Of a stretch of 64,000 nucleotides of DNA, positions 1-9,009 are shown one piece after another; positions within the stretch are counted from its first letter, which is position 1; every line of letters begins with the position of its first letter. Position numbers and translations under genes: made by a program. Origin of the DNA: Pseudoalteromonas phenolica (GTDB taxonomy: Bacteria > Pseudomonadota > Gammaproteobacteria > Enterobacterales > Alteromonadaceae); assembly GCF_005876835.1 (NCBI RefSeq), contig NZ_PPSW01000005.1, forward strand, positions 96,725 through 160,724. Direction: 5' to 3'. The notes below the pieces were generated by a model that was given only the letters and a program-made list of their open reading frames with translations, searched no databases and had not been told where the DNA came from.

Positions 1-619
1 TGTTGAAGTCTTTAAAGTCACGCATAACTAAGTCGCGAGCAGGTGTGCCTTCAACCGCTGATTTAACTTTAAACATTTCCATGCCGAATGCTTTGTAGTC
101 TTCGATACCTGCGATTTCAGCCAGTACTTCAACACACTTGATGTCAGCAGTCGTACAAGTTGGTGATTTGAAGATTACAGTGTCAGATAGGATTGCACCT
201 AACATAAGACCCGCGATGTTCTTTGGAATTTCTACACCGTAGAAGTCATACATCATCTTGATGATGGTGTTTGAACAACCAACAGGGCGGATCCAACACT
301 CAAGCGGTGTAGACGTCGTTAAGTCGCCAAGTTTGTGGTGGTCAACAACACCCACAACCGTTGCTTCATCAATGTCATCTGGTGCTTGTGTTTTTTCAGT
401 GTGGTCTACGATGTAAACTTCTTCACCTGCATAGCTCATTTTAAGCTCAGGCGCTTCGAAACCAAACGTGTCTAGAATGAACTGTGTTTCAGGTGATACA
501 TCGCCTAAACGTGTTGCGATTGCTGCTTCACCAATTTGATTTTTTAAATATGCAAGTGCAATTGCACCACAAATAGAATCTGAATCAGGGATCTTATGAC
601 CCACTACATACATTGCCAT
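1..619 (-). CDS. ppaC: Manganese-dependent inorganic pyrophosphatase (3' end outside the window)
   Basis: Family II (DHH-type) pyrophosphatase, which hydrolyses PPi to two phosphates in the cytoplasm using Mn2+. About 206 residues are visible; the C-terminal DHHA2 part runs off the left edge. The start MAMYVVGHKIPDSDS carries the metal-site His and Asp of the family, and VVDHHKLGDL is the DHH motif. The ATG is preceded by AAGGAG at a good distance. The gene is divergent from the membrane-protein gene at 818, with about 200 bp between them. Family II enzymes are usual in Vibrio and Alteromonadales relatives. Identity is clear; only the missing C-terminus cannot be judged. Confidence 0.95.
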   Translation of the reverse strand, partial: MAMYVVGHKIPDSDSICGAIALAYLKNQIGEAAIATRLGDVSPETQFILDTFGFEAPELKMSYAGEEVYIVDHTEKTQAPDDIDEATVVGVVDHHKLGDLTTSTPLECWIRPVGCSNTIIKMMYDFYGVEIPKNIAGLMLGAILSDTVIFKSPTCTTADIKCVEVLAEIAGIEDYKAFGMEMFKVKSAVEGTPARDLVMRDFKDFN

Positions 620-817
620 GGACGGAACTCCTTAAATTTTGCGCGATATTCTAGCAAACAATCACGACAGTTTAATAGCAAGTCGATGCATTTTTAGACC
701 TAAATCTAAGCCTAACCGAAGCAAAACAGAGTAAAAGCATGCTCCACAGTGAAGATGTTTTTCGATACACTGCAAAACGACTATTTAATAAAAGCAATAA
801 AGCACAGAGGCAAGCGC

Positions 818-1306
818 ATGGGATTGAGTCGTAAAGCATGGAATAACGTGGTGATATTCGCCATGCTGATCATGATCTTCTTTTTAAATGGCCTGCATCA
901 CAAGCTTAACCCCAATGATCAAGCGTCTGGCCCACAGCGACTCTTACCCGAGCAAACATTTGTACTGACATTGGCTTTTCCCGGTTACAAAATTGAGCGC
1001 ATTGGCACCGCTTGGCGCAGTGAAGGGCCGTGGCAAGCAAATCCAAATCAGCTGCCTTTATTGATCGATGCATGGCAACAGATTGAGTTAGAACCGACAG
1101 ATATCTCTTTACCGAGCAGCAAGGCCATTAGCGTTGCGCAGTTTTGGTTAGCTGGCGAAGAGTTACCTTGGAGCTTTCAACTCTATCAAGACGCCGAGCA
1201 ATACTATATTTTTGATAAGCAACAGCAATCTTGGTTGATCTTAGAGTCAGAGTTGGCGTATCAACTGTTTGAGCCGCTTAACTTAGCGCAAGCAACAGTA
1301 CAGTAA
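818..1306 (+). CDS. Membrane-anchored protein of unknown function
   Basis: A 162-residue protein with one hydrophobic segment near the N-terminus (about residues 10-26, VVIFAMLIMIFFLNGL) and a soluble remainder, so probably inner-membrane anchored with the C-terminal domain in the periplasm. An in-frame ATG at 749 would add 23 residues, but the ATG at 818 has AGAGG seven bases upstream and puts the membrane segment at the N-terminus, so I prefer it. It ends 38 bp before mutM on the same strand and may be co-transcribed with it. I do not recognise the family. The sequence from about residue 45 (LLPEQTFVLTLAFPGYKIERI) looks like a small folded domain. Confidence 0.75.
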   Translation: MGLSRKAWNNVVIFAMLIMIFFLNGLHHKLNPNDQASGPQRLLPEQTFVLTLAFPGYKIERIGTAWRSEGPWQANPNQLPLLIDAWQQIELEPTDISLPSSKAISVAQFWLAGEELPWSFQLYQDAEQYYIFDKQQQSWLILESELAYQLFEPLNLAQATVQ

Positions 1307-1344
1307 CCTCAACATATTTAAAGAAATAAACATTAGAGAACTCC

Positions 1345-2154
1345 ATGCCTGAATTACCAGAAGTCGAAGTCAGCCGTTTAGGCATTAGCCCACACATTGA
1401 AAAACAAACAGTCAGCAAGGTATTGGTTCACAATGCAAGCTTGCGCTGGCCTGTGCCAGATGACGTGAAAGACATCGAAGGGTTGATTATTAATGGTGTG
1501 CGCCGTCGAGCAAAATATTTAATGCTTGATACGGATATTGGCAGTGTGATTTTACACTTGGGTATGTCGGGACATTTGCGCATTGTGCCAATCAGTGAAG
1601 CGCTCAAAAAGCACGATCATGTTGAGATCCACTTCGATAATGGCAAAGCGCTCCGCTTAAACGATGCCCGTCGTTTTGGTGCGTGTTTATGGCAAGCGCC
1701 GAATGAATCTCATGCGTTGTTCGCAAAGCTTGGACCTGAGCCTCTCACCGATGAATTCACTGCCGAGCATTTGTTTGACTGTTCTCGTAACAAGAAGGTG
1801 CCTATAAAGCAATTTATTATGGATAACCATGTGGTTGTGGGCGTTGGTAATATTTACGCCAACGAATCACTGTTCAAAGCGGGTATTCATCCAAAACGCG
1901 AAGCGGGCAAAGTATCGTTAAAGCGTTATAAATTACTCACGCCAATCATCAAAGACACTTTAGCTACGGCAATCACCCAAGGTGGCACCACACTGAAAGA
2001 CTTCGCGCAGTCTGACGGTAAACCGGGTTATTTTGCCCAGCAATTACTGGTTTATGGACGCAAAGGTGAAGAGTGCGTGACCTGTAAAACCGTGCTGAAA
2101 GAAATTCGCTTGGGGCAGCGAAGTACCGTGTATTGTCCTAAGTGCCAGAACTAG
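1345..2154 (+). CDS. mutM: Formamidopyrimidine-DNA glycosylase (Fpg)
   Basis: Base-excision repair enzyme removing 8-oxoguanine and formamidopyrimidines, with AP-lyase activity. It starts [11 protein letters not shown], which supplies the catalytic Pro2 and Glu3. [10 protein letters not shown] is the conserved helix-two-turn-helix region, and the C-terminus holds the four-Cys zinc finger (CVTC ... CPKC) that grips DNA. Length of 269 residues is normal. It follows the membrane-protein gene at 818 by 38 bp and faces the small peptide gene at 2218; a perfect 12-bp inverted repeat lies between the two. Confidence 0.98.
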   Translation: MPELPEVEVSRLGISPHIEKQTVSKVLVHNASLRWPVPDDVKDIEGLIINGVRRRAKYLMLDTDIGSVILHLGMSGHLRIVPISEALKKHDHVEIHFDNGKALRLNDARRFGACLWQAPNESHALFAKLGPEPLTDEFTAEHLFDCSRNKKVPIKQFIMDNHVVVGVGNIYANESLFKAGIHPKREAGKVSLKRYKLLTPIIKDTLATAITQGGTTLKDFAQSDGKPGYFAQQLLVYGRKGEECVTCKTVLKEIRLGQRSTVYCPKCQN

Positions 2155-2175
2155 AGGTTGAAAGCTACAATTTAA

Positions 2176-2202
2176 TAACTGCCAATAAGCTATTGGCAGT
2201 TA
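2176..2202. terminator. Perfect inverted repeat between convergent genes
   Basis: TAACTGCCAATA and TATTGGCAGTTA pair perfectly over 12 bp with a 3-nt loop, between the stops of mutM and the Cys-rich peptide gene. The T-run is weak on both sides, so it may be an imperfect bidirectional terminator or an mRNA-stabilising hairpin. Confidence 0.65.
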
Positions 2203-2217
2203 AGCACTGAGTAAAAC

Positions 2218-2403
2218 TTAGCAGGCCATAACAGCCTTACTAAATGCTGAACATCTATAAAGTGGGCAGTCAGTTAAGCAAGAGATACAGCTAAGTGCTG
2301 GGTTGGTGTAAGTACCACCTGCAACAGCAGCCGTTTGCTCGTTATTTATCTTACTCTGGCTTAAGTTTTTAAGTTGTTGCTTCTTAATTTTATTTAGTTT
2401 CAT
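2218..2403 (-). CDS. Cys-rich small peptide with double-glycine leader (RiPP-precursor-like)
   Basis: A 61-residue peptide. The first 30 residues are a Lys/Asn-rich leader containing LKNLS and ending AVAGG, the classical place for double-glycine cleavage. The remaining 31 residues are rich in Cys (five), Ser and Thr and end in MAC. The leader closely resembles those of the peptides at 23709 and 23994 (MKLKLNKK..KNLS...AGG). Leaders of this kind are known from lanthipeptide-like and other modified peptides of Bacteroidetes and Pseudoalteromonas; that is recalled knowledge, not a search. No LanB, LanM, radical-SAM or C39 transporter gene is nearby. It lies 196 bp downstream of the M20 peptidase gene on the same strand. 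Function unknown; a precursor role is inference. Confidence 0.7.
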   Translation of the reverse strand: MKLNKIKKQQLKNLSQSKINNEQTAAVAGGTYTNPALSCISCLTDCPLYRCSAFSKAVMAC

Positions 2404-2599
2404 TTTTATGATCCTTATATTTGTTGTACTTATCGGTAAATAAGCAAAATAAAAATTGCATAAAAAACAGTCAAATTAAAATGAAACAATTTAAACTCAC
2501 TGCAAAACAAAGTTAAATTTGATGTTTGTTTGAAAAATGTTCAACTTCCGGCTTTTAAAGGCCATTCTGCGGTTTGAATAGCCTGAAGTATGAATATTT

Positions 2600-3736
2600 T
2601 TAAATTTCGAGTGCACTTTGTTTCGATTCTTGTGTTTCAGCTTGATAACACCACGTCGACAATATCTGTGTTACTTGTTTTATTCGTAACTCAAAGCTGC
2701 TTTTTAATGCGCGCTCATGAATGGTGTGGTCGCCGTCACCATAAGGGCCAAATCCATCTAACGTTGGTACACCTGCTGCGCTGACTACGTTCGCATCTGA
2801 CACACCGCCGCGTTGCTCGGTTTTTAGCGGCTCATCTAAGATCATAGCAATCTCATCAAGAAGCTGTTGTTGCAGTACATCAGGGCTCATTACGCCGCGT
2901 TGCAAGCCGCCATTAACGTTAATTTGCACGCCAGTGATCTCCATGGCAAAACAGATATTTTCTATGCCTTTGAGTAATCGCTGTTGCTCTTTAAGCGTTT
3001 TAAAGCGGGCTTCGACCATCATGCTTGCTTTAGGAGAAATGGTATTGGTGCTTAAACCGCCTGAGATTTTACCGACATTCACGGTACTGCCTTTTTTTAA
3101 ATCGGTCAGAGCTGTCATCTCAGTGAGCATATTTGCCAGTGCATAGTTTGCATCGATGCCGTCGGCGTAGTGATTGCCAGCATGGGCGGCTTTGCCAATG
3201 ATCTCAATATCGAACGTGGCAATGCCTTTTCTGCCAATGACGACTTCGTGATCTTTACCCGCCGCTTCAAATACCAAACACGCGTCATAGTCTTTGGCGA
3301 GTTTTGCAGTTAAATATTTACTATCATCGCTGCCAGTTTCTTCATCACTGACCAATAAAAAATCGATGTTGTAGAGTGGGGCAAATTCCGCTTTTAAATT
3401 ACGAAGTGCATTTAAGGCAACAAAGTTACCGCCTTTCATATCGCACACACCAGGGCCATACACCCAGTCTTCATCTTGCTTAAACTCGGTGAAGGTATTG
3501 GGCGGAAAAACGGTATCTAGGTGGCCGAGTAATAAGACCTTTTTACCCGCTCTTTTAGGCGTATGGAAAAGTAAATGGTCGCCAATATTGTCTCTTTGGT
3601 AACGGGTCATAGCAAAACCCAAAGGCGCAAGCAGCACTATCATTTGCTCGCCGTGTTCATCAATCCCTACTTTGTTTTTACTGTGAGAATTACAACGAAT
3701 AAGGGTTGCTAATTCTGCAAAATCTATCTGTGTCAT
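2600..3736 (-). CDS. M20 family metallopeptidase (carboxypeptidase G2-like)
   Basis: A 378-residue cytoplasmic di-zinc amidohydrolase. The M20 metal and catalytic motifs are visible: GHLDTVFPP, GPGVCDMKGGN (bridging Asp), SDEETGSDDS (catalytic Glu and metal Glu), FEAAGKD and a late HTIHE. The central lid/dimerisation domain (about residues 165-280) is present, so it belongs to the CPG2/ArgE/DapE group. Substrate is not deducible; members release C-terminal Glu or cleave acyl-amino acids and dipeptides. An upstream in-frame start at 3778 exists, but the ATG at 3736 has AGGGA eight bases before it. It is divergent from the ATP-grasp/M14 operon (about 190 bp apart) and upstream of the Cys-rich peptide gene, so it may work with either. 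Confidence 0.88.
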   Translation of the reverse strand: MTQIDFAELATLIRCNSHSKNKVGIDEHGEQMIVLLAPLGFAMTRYQRDNIGDHLLFHTPKRAGKKVLLLGHLDTVFPPNTFTEFKQDEDWVYGPGVCDMKGGNFVALNALRNLKAEFAPLYNIDFLLVSDEETGSDDSKYLTAKLAKDYDACLVFEAAGKDHEVVIGRKGIATFDIEIIGKAAHAGNHYADGIDANYALANMLTEMTALTDLKKGSTVNVGKISGGLSTNTISPKASMMVEARFKTLKEQQRLLKGIENICFAMEITGVQINVNGGLQRGVMSPDVLQQQLLDEIAMILDEPLKTEQRGGVSDANVVSAAGVPTLDGFGPYGDGDHTIHERALKSSFELRIKQVTQILSTWCYQAETQESKQSALEI

Positions 3737-3925
3737 CACGTATTTCCCTGTATTAATTTGCCGCCAGTTTCTCGACACTATGTTTCAAGGAGGTGAATGT
3801 TTTATGAACAAATTTTGTTCGCTGTAATTGGTCAAAAAAGTGTCATCTTGATCCGTTTAAATTGCCGCCAACAGCGCAAACAATTCGTTTGTATTAGACC
3901 CGTTTTTTAAGACAAGGAACATAGT

Positions 3926-4861
3926 GTGACAGCACCTCATGTAGGCATTTGGATGTACGAAAATGGTGGCGGTAAAGCCATCGAACAGAAACTAGTTCAC
4001 GCTTTGGCTGAGCGAGGCATTCAAACCTCAACAGGATTAAATTTAAGAGATGCCAGAGCGCAAGGCGGCTCAATTATGTGTAATGGTATCGCGATGGAGA
4101 AGTTAGATACGTTTTTAAGCTACAACGCCGGACAGCAAACCCAGTATCAGCTTTATTTGTATCAAACATTGAGTGAAACCATTCCGACGCTGAATAATTA
4201 CAATGCTTTCTCAATTGCTGAAGACAAATTCCGCACCTCTCACTTACTAAGCTCGCAAGGCATCGTGACACCAGATTACCGCTTATGTCACAAGAACGAC
4301 ATGGACGGCTTAAAATCAGCGATCCGCGACTTCGGCGGCAAGCTGGTTTATAAACCAACCGACGGTTGGGGTGGCGTTGGCATAGTAAAAATTGACTCTG
4401 AGCAAGCGCTCGACATGCTAATGCCATTTTTAAGCCGCACCGACTTACGTTACTTCTACGTAGAGCGTTTTATCAATTATGACAACACCGACTATCGCAT
4501 TGATATTGTCGATGGAAAATGTGTGGGCTGTTATGGCCGTAAGGCGCCAAAAGATGATTGGAAAACCAACATCACCAGCGGTGGCTCTGTATTTGTTCGC
4601 GAGCCAAGTGATGAAGTGGTTGATATTGCAGTTAAAGCCACAAAAACACTCGGGTTAGAGGTAGCTGGAGTTGACCTTATTTACGACCGTGAACGAGAAG
4701 AATATGTGGTGCTTGAAGTGAATACCATTCCAGCCTTTGCCACGCCTGAACAAGAAGCGCTGGGGATTAATTTTAATCACAGCAAAATCTCGGCCATGGT
4801 CGAACTGATAGACAAAACTGTACAACGCAAACTTTCACTGCAATCTGCCAAGGTGGCTTAA
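3926..4861 (+). CDS. RimK-like ATP-grasp ligase
   Basis: A 311-residue protein of the RimK/LysX/DdlB-like ATP-grasp class, which joins a carboxylate to an amine or thiol through an acyl-phosphate. A pre-ATP-grasp domain (about 1-100) is followed by the lysine of KPTDGWGGVGIVKI, the segment YVERFINYDNTDYRIDIVDG, and the Mg-binding GVDLIYD ... LEVNTIP near the C-terminus. RimK relatives add Glu tails to ribosomal protein S6, coenzyme F420 or carrier proteins. The GTG start has AAGGA just upstream. The next gene, a second and different ATP-grasp protein, begins 3 bp after the stop, so the two are surely co-expressed and translationally coupled. The substrate is unknown. Confidence 0.85.
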   Translation: MTAPHVGIWMYENGGGKAIEQKLVHALAERGIQTSTGLNLRDARAQGGSIMCNGIAMEKLDTFLSYNAGQQTQYQLYLYQTLSETIPTLNNYNAFSIAEDKFRTSHLLSSQGIVTPDYRLCHKNDMDGLKSAIRDFGGKLVYKPTDGWGGVGIVKIDSEQALDMLMPFLSRTDLRYFYVERFINYDNTDYRIDIVDGKCVGCYGRKAPKDDWKTNITSGGSVFVREPSDEVVDIAVKATKTLGLEVAGVDLIYDREREEYVVLEVNTIPAFATPEQEALGINFNHSKISAMVELIDKTVQRKLSLQSAKVA

Positions 4862-4864
4862 ATC

Positions 4865-6238
4865 ATGACGAAGAAAACCTCACTGCCAAAAATCGGTCTG
4901 CTTTATTTAGACTATGTTCTGCGCTTTTTTGATAAATCTAATTTTAAAGGTTGGCCCGATAAAATTGAGCAAGTGACCTATCATTGGGGCAATGACAAAG
5001 CCCGCTTTATTGCAGAAGTGAAGCGTAAAAAAATCGATGTGTTAATTGGTAATATTCCAGCGACAGCGTACGAGACATTTCGCGACATTGCCCGTGCTCT
5101 TCCTGAAGTACGTTTTTTACCGTCGCTAGATAGTCAGTTTTCCAATAAATCAAAAGAAAATGTGACGCACTTTTGCCGTAAATACGACTTACCTATCCCG
5201 CATACCGAAATTTTTTATATTCCAGAAAAAGCGCAGTCTTATCTTGCCTCGGCGATTTATCCGAAAATAATTAAACGCTCTTACGGCCCATCGAATTATG
5301 GTGGTTACTTTGTCCATAAGGTAGATAGCTACGAAGAAGCGCAGAGCCTGCTGAGTGAAAAGCGTTATTACCCAGTGTACGTACAAGATTTTGTGCCGAT
5401 GGAAGCCGATATTCGCGTTATGCTGGTTGGTCACAAACCAGTTTGTGCATTCTGGCGTCGTCCGCCTGAGGGGGAGTGGCTGACTAACACCAGCCAGGGC
5501 GGCAGCATGGACTACCAAGGTATTCCAAAGTCAGTGCTTGATCTTGCGACTAAGACTTCAAAAGCGGCAAATGCAGAGTATTGGGCTTGTGATATCGCCT
5601 TAGGCAAAGATGGCAAGCTGCGCATTTTAGAGTGTGCGACTGCGTTTGCGGCCTTCCCTTATATTCGAGATTGGATTGGCCAGTATTTGATGTGGCTATT
5701 GGGCGAAGGGCGTTTTCGTAAACCAAATATTCCTATTTATAACTGGGAAGAGCTGGGCAAAATTGATGCACGCTTTCTGCGTACCATGCGCCATATTGGT
5801 TTCTCTAAATATACCCCAAGCCAAGACTGCGGCGAATTATTTACCGATATGACAGAGCAAAGATATCCAATCTTTGATACCCACTACCGCGCGGGTGAAG
5901 AGTGGCCGAGTGAGATCTGGAATCTACAAGATAACTTTAAACTGCCTGCTAAAGTGCTGCCAGCATCAGCCATGCAACCGATACCAGGCAGTGATGAAGT
6001 CATGTCTGAAACCGATTTACCGAATGTGGCATTTGATGAGTCACAAATTCGCGCCATGCTGGGTGAAGTGAAAGGCGTGGGTGACAAAATGATTGATGAC
6101 ATCTTAGAGACATTTGGCGCAACTGGCGTGGTTGAGGCTTTAAATACTGAGCCTGAACAGCTGTGTGTTGTAAAAAACCTCAAAGCGAAAAAGCTAGAGA
6201 AAATCGTCGATCACTGGCAGGCCTTTACAAAAGCATAA
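4865..6238 (+). CDS. ATP-grasp protein fused to a C-terminal helix-hairpin-helix domain
   Basis: 457 residues. The N-terminal 280 look like an ATP-grasp ligase distantly related to the preceding gene (KIIKRSYGPSNYGGYFV as lysine/glycine loop, VYVQDFVPMEADIRVMLVG, WACDIALGKDGKLRILECATAFA). The usual Glu-x-Asn of the Mg site is ECA here, so catalysis may be altered or the protein may assist its partner. A middle region (about 290-390) has no motif I know. Residues about 395-455 form one or two helix-hairpin-helix motifs (VKGVGDKMIDDILETFG, VKNLKAKKLEKIVDHW), which normally bind nucleic acid non-specifically or mediate dimerisation. It is the second gene of the operon, with 12 bp before the M14 gene. 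I do not recall this fusion. Confidence 0.75.
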   Translation: MTKKTSLPKIGLLYLDYVLRFFDKSNFKGWPDKIEQVTYHWGNDKARFIAEVKRKKIDVLIGNIPATAYETFRDIARALPEVRFLPSLDSQFSNKSKENVTHFCRKYDLPIPHTEIFYIPEKAQSYLASAIYPKIIKRSYGPSNYGGYFVHKVDSYEEAQSLLSEKRYYPVYVQDFVPMEADIRVMLVGHKPVCAFWRRPPEGEWLTNTSQGGSMDYQGIPKSVLDLATKTSKAANAEYWACDIALGKDGKLRILECATAFAAFPYIRDWIGQYLMWLLGEGRFRKPNIPIYNWEELGKIDARFLRTMRHIGFSKYTPSQDCGELFTDMTEQRYPIFDTHYRAGEEWPSEIWNLQDNFKLPAKVLPASAMQPIPGSDEVMSETDLPNVAFDESQIRAMLGEVKGVGDKMIDDILETFGATGVVEALNTEPEQLCVVKNLKAKKLEKIVDHWQAFTKA

Positions 6239-6250
6239 CGGGAAGTAGGC

Positions 6251-8830
6251 ATGAAAATACAATACGCGTCGTATCAAGACACCATCGACTTTTTACAAAA
6301 AGCGATGAGTGAACATCCGCATTTAATTCGTCTGCAAAGTATCGGTGAAACCTGGGAGGGCAGGCCCATTATGCTGGTGACATTGTCATTAGATGTCACC
6401 TATGCGGATGACAAACCCGCGTTATTGTATACGGGCACCATTCACGCACGGGAATGGATAGGGAACGAGTTAGCGATCAAGTTTATTCAGTATGTCATAG
6501 ACAACTATCGCTTTAACCCTAAGTTACAAACAGCGTTAACACGAAACACGCTGTACATGGTGCCCTGCCTAAACCCCGACGGCTTTGAATACTCGCGTAA
6601 TCACTTTTCATTTTGGCGTAAAAACCGCCGCAATAATGGTGATGGCACTTTTGGGGTGGATCTTAACCGCAACTTCGACGCGAAATTCATGCGTAACAGC
6701 AATACGCAGTCGAACACTTATGGTGGTCCGCATGCGTTTTCAGAGCCTGAAACTTGTGCTATTCGTGACTTCGTGGAAAAGCGTAGTAACATTTGTATTG
6801 CCCTTGACTATCACTCTCAAGGTAATGTGTTCTTTCCGGCCCATAAGTTTAATCATGAAGTTGAAATTGAAGGCACAGATTTAAATGTGTTGTGTGCCAA
6901 CATGAATAACGAGATTAAAAAGGTCACGGGTCGCCAGTATGGTATTCACCGTGGCAAGCCACCTGCACAGCTGATCCAGGGCAGTGGCCGCGAATATTAT
7001 TATCGCAAAGGGATTATTGCCACAGTTGTCGAGGTAGGTACCCGCAACATTCCTGATTACATGAAGAATATGGCGCAGAGTGTGGCCGAGAATATTCCAG
7101 CGGTTGCCTATGCATTGGGTGAAGCCATTAACTACTCAAACCTTGCGCCTGCAAGAGTGCCAGACTTCACCATTAAACAGGTGGGTCACGATAGCGTAGA
7201 GCTTGAGTGGGAATATGAGCAGCGAGAGGATATTTATTTTGAATTGTACCGTGCTGAACATAATAAAAGCCCCTGTAACGAAGCCAACCTAGTGGCCATC
7301 ACCAAATCATTGTCGTTCACCGATACACAACTAGAAAGCGGACAGTTTTATTTTTACAACATTCGCGCTGTCGATAAGGTCACTAAAATTAAATCGCCGT
7401 TTAGCCCAGAACTGCGTCTAAAAACTTTATTGGCAGAGCATCAATGCAGTCGCACGCTATTCCCAGCCAAAGAGCAAGTTGGGTATTTAAGTGCTAACTA
7501 TCAGCAAAAAGCACGTGAACGTTTTGGTTATAACTCTATGTTCATTGGTGTCGATAAAAAACGCGGTACGAGCGTGGGTGTCGTGGTATTTGATTTGGCG
7601 AATATTCCAGAAGGCTCGCATATCGATCGGGCGGAGTTTTTCTTATATCCGATGAATCGGGTGAACGTCAAAATAGAGAAATACGGTGAGTGGTCAGTAT
7701 CGGTGCTCGATCCCAAACAAATCGATAATATCTATGACTATAATGCCATTTGCGAGGCGCCTGCATTACACACTTTAGGCGAGACCATAGAGTCAGACAA
7801 GATGACCCAAGGGATCTGGCATAAGTGGTCGTTTAATGGTGTTGAGCGAGATTTGATCTCGCAACTGCTAGACGATCAAAAACTGATCTTACGCTTGCAA
7901 GGCCCAACCAGTTTACCACTTGGCAATGACTCGCAAGTGATGCAATTCGATATTGGCTATGGACCATTTGGTAGTGGCTTACATTATCGCCCTAACTTAG
8001 AGTTGGTCTATCAATTACCTGAGCAAAGCTTAAAACTGACGCCAAACAGTTGTAATACTATTTATCAAGAAAAAGTGATTGCGGATAGCTTGTGCTCAGG
8101 TTTCGACGACCAAGGTGAAATCGTCTATGGGCAAATGGCATTTGAGCATCAACACGAATTAGAGCCAGAAAAAACCGTGTTCACCCAAGCTTGCTTAACC
8201 TTGTACAGCCAAAACTCACTGCCATCGAGCAAAGACGTACGCTTTACCGTGGAGCTGGTGGAGTTAAAAGACGTTGACTTTAAACACGTTAAACAGCGCC
8301 AGAAAATCGAATATATCGGCTATGAAGTGAGTAACGCCCAGCTTAAAGAGCGCACTGCCCATGACTTTATGTTCGACAGTTATAGCTTGAAAGAGTTGGC
8401 GCGTTTACATCAAACACAAACCCCATACTACTTTGTGATCCGTGCCACCGCTGAATCACAAGCTAAAAATGCGTTAATTGAGTGGAGTAATGCAGAGCTA
8501 AATATTCGCTACATAAACCGTCGTAATCAAGCTTTACCCGCGCCGACTGAGTTACAAGCACAAGTTGAAAATGGTGTGGTGAAACTGACTTGGCAAAACC
8601 CAGAAAGCGATGACTTTGTCGGCTGTTTTGTGGTGCGCAATTGCTTCCACCCACCGCGTTCTCCGTTTGATGGCGTAAAGTTATATGGTGGGCCAGATGA
8701 ATATACGCTCGATAATTTTGGTAACCCAGATATCGCAAAATATTACGCAGTGTTTAGTTACGACCATGCGCCGAATTATTCAGAGCCAGCGGCAGTGTAT
8801 TATTTGGGTAAAAATGTGATTGGGGAGTAG
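6251..8830 (+). CDS. M14 zinc carboxypeptidase with FN3- and DNRLRE-like modules and no signal peptide
   Basis: 859 residues. Residues 1-300 are a complete M14 domain: zinc ligands H65 and E68 (IHAREWIGNE), H188 (LDYHSQGN), substrate-pocket DLNRNFD at 137-143, SEPET at 164-168, and catalytic Glu about 261 (VVEVGTRN). Then come a fibronectin-III-like domain (about 305-395), two regions resembling DNRLRE beta-sandwich domains (about 405-530 and 550-760), and a final FN3-like domain (about 765-855). It starts directly with mature sequence and has no signal peptide or transmembrane segment, which is odd because such accessory modules are typical of secreted enzymes. Third gene of the ATP-grasp operon. 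It probably trims C-terminal residues from peptides or proteins; the substrate is unknown. Confidence 0.88.
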   Translation: MKIQYASYQDTIDFLQKAMSEHPHLIRLQSIGETWEGRPIMLVTLSLDVTYADDKPALLYTGTIHAREWIGNELAIKFIQYVIDNYRFNPKLQTALTRNTLYMVPCLNPDGFEYSRNHFSFWRKNRRNNGDGTFGVDLNRNFDAKFMRNSNTQSNTYGGPHAFSEPETCAIRDFVEKRSNICIALDYHSQGNVFFPAHKFNHEVEIEGTDLNVLCANMNNEIKKVTGRQYGIHRGKPPAQLIQGSGREYYYRKGIIATVVEVGTRNIPDYMKNMAQSVAENIPAVAYALGEAINYSNLAPARVPDFTIKQVGHDSVELEWEYEQREDIYFELYRAEHNKSPCNEANLVAITKSLSFTDTQLESGQFYFYNIRAVDKVTKIKSPFSPELRLKTLLAEHQCSRTLFPAKEQVGYLSANYQQKARERFGYNSMFIGVDKKRGTSVGVVVFDLANIPEGSHIDRAEFFLYPMNRVNVKIEKYGEWSVSVLDPKQIDNIYDYNAICEAPALHTLGETIESDKMTQGIWHKWSFNGVERDLISQLLDDQKLILRLQGPTSLPLGNDSQVMQFDIGYGPFGSGLHYRPNLELVYQLPEQSLKLTPNSCNTIYQEKVIADSLCSGFDDQGEIVYGQMAFEHQHELEPEKTVFTQACLTLYSQNSLPSSKDVRFTVELVELKDVDFKHVKQRQKIEYIGYEVSNAQLKERTAHDFMFDSYSLKELARLHQTQTPYYFVIRATAESQAKNALIEWSNAELNIRYINRRNQALPAPTELQAQVENGVVKLTWQNPESDDFVGCFVVRNCFHPPRSPFDGVKLYGGPDEYTLDNFGNPDIAKYYAVFSYDHAPNYSEPAAVYYLGKNVIGE

Positions 8831-9009
8831 ACTCGAACTCCGATAATAAGTGCATCATTCAGATTTAAAAATTAACAGCTTGCTGATACTTTGTTATTGC
8901 CAAAATCCTTTCGCAGACAGGAATGAAGGTTTAGTGACAGCTTAATGGGTTAAACCTACAGTATATTTATGGCGTAAAACACTAATCAGCAAGCGAAGGT
9001 TATGAACTA

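Noticed and set aside
749..817. Earlier start of the membrane-protein gene
   Set aside because: The later ATG at 818 has a better ribosome binding site and gives a normal N-terminal membrane anchor.
2590..2784. 64-codon frame on the plus strand
   Set aside because: Antisense to the end of the M20 gene; no family features.
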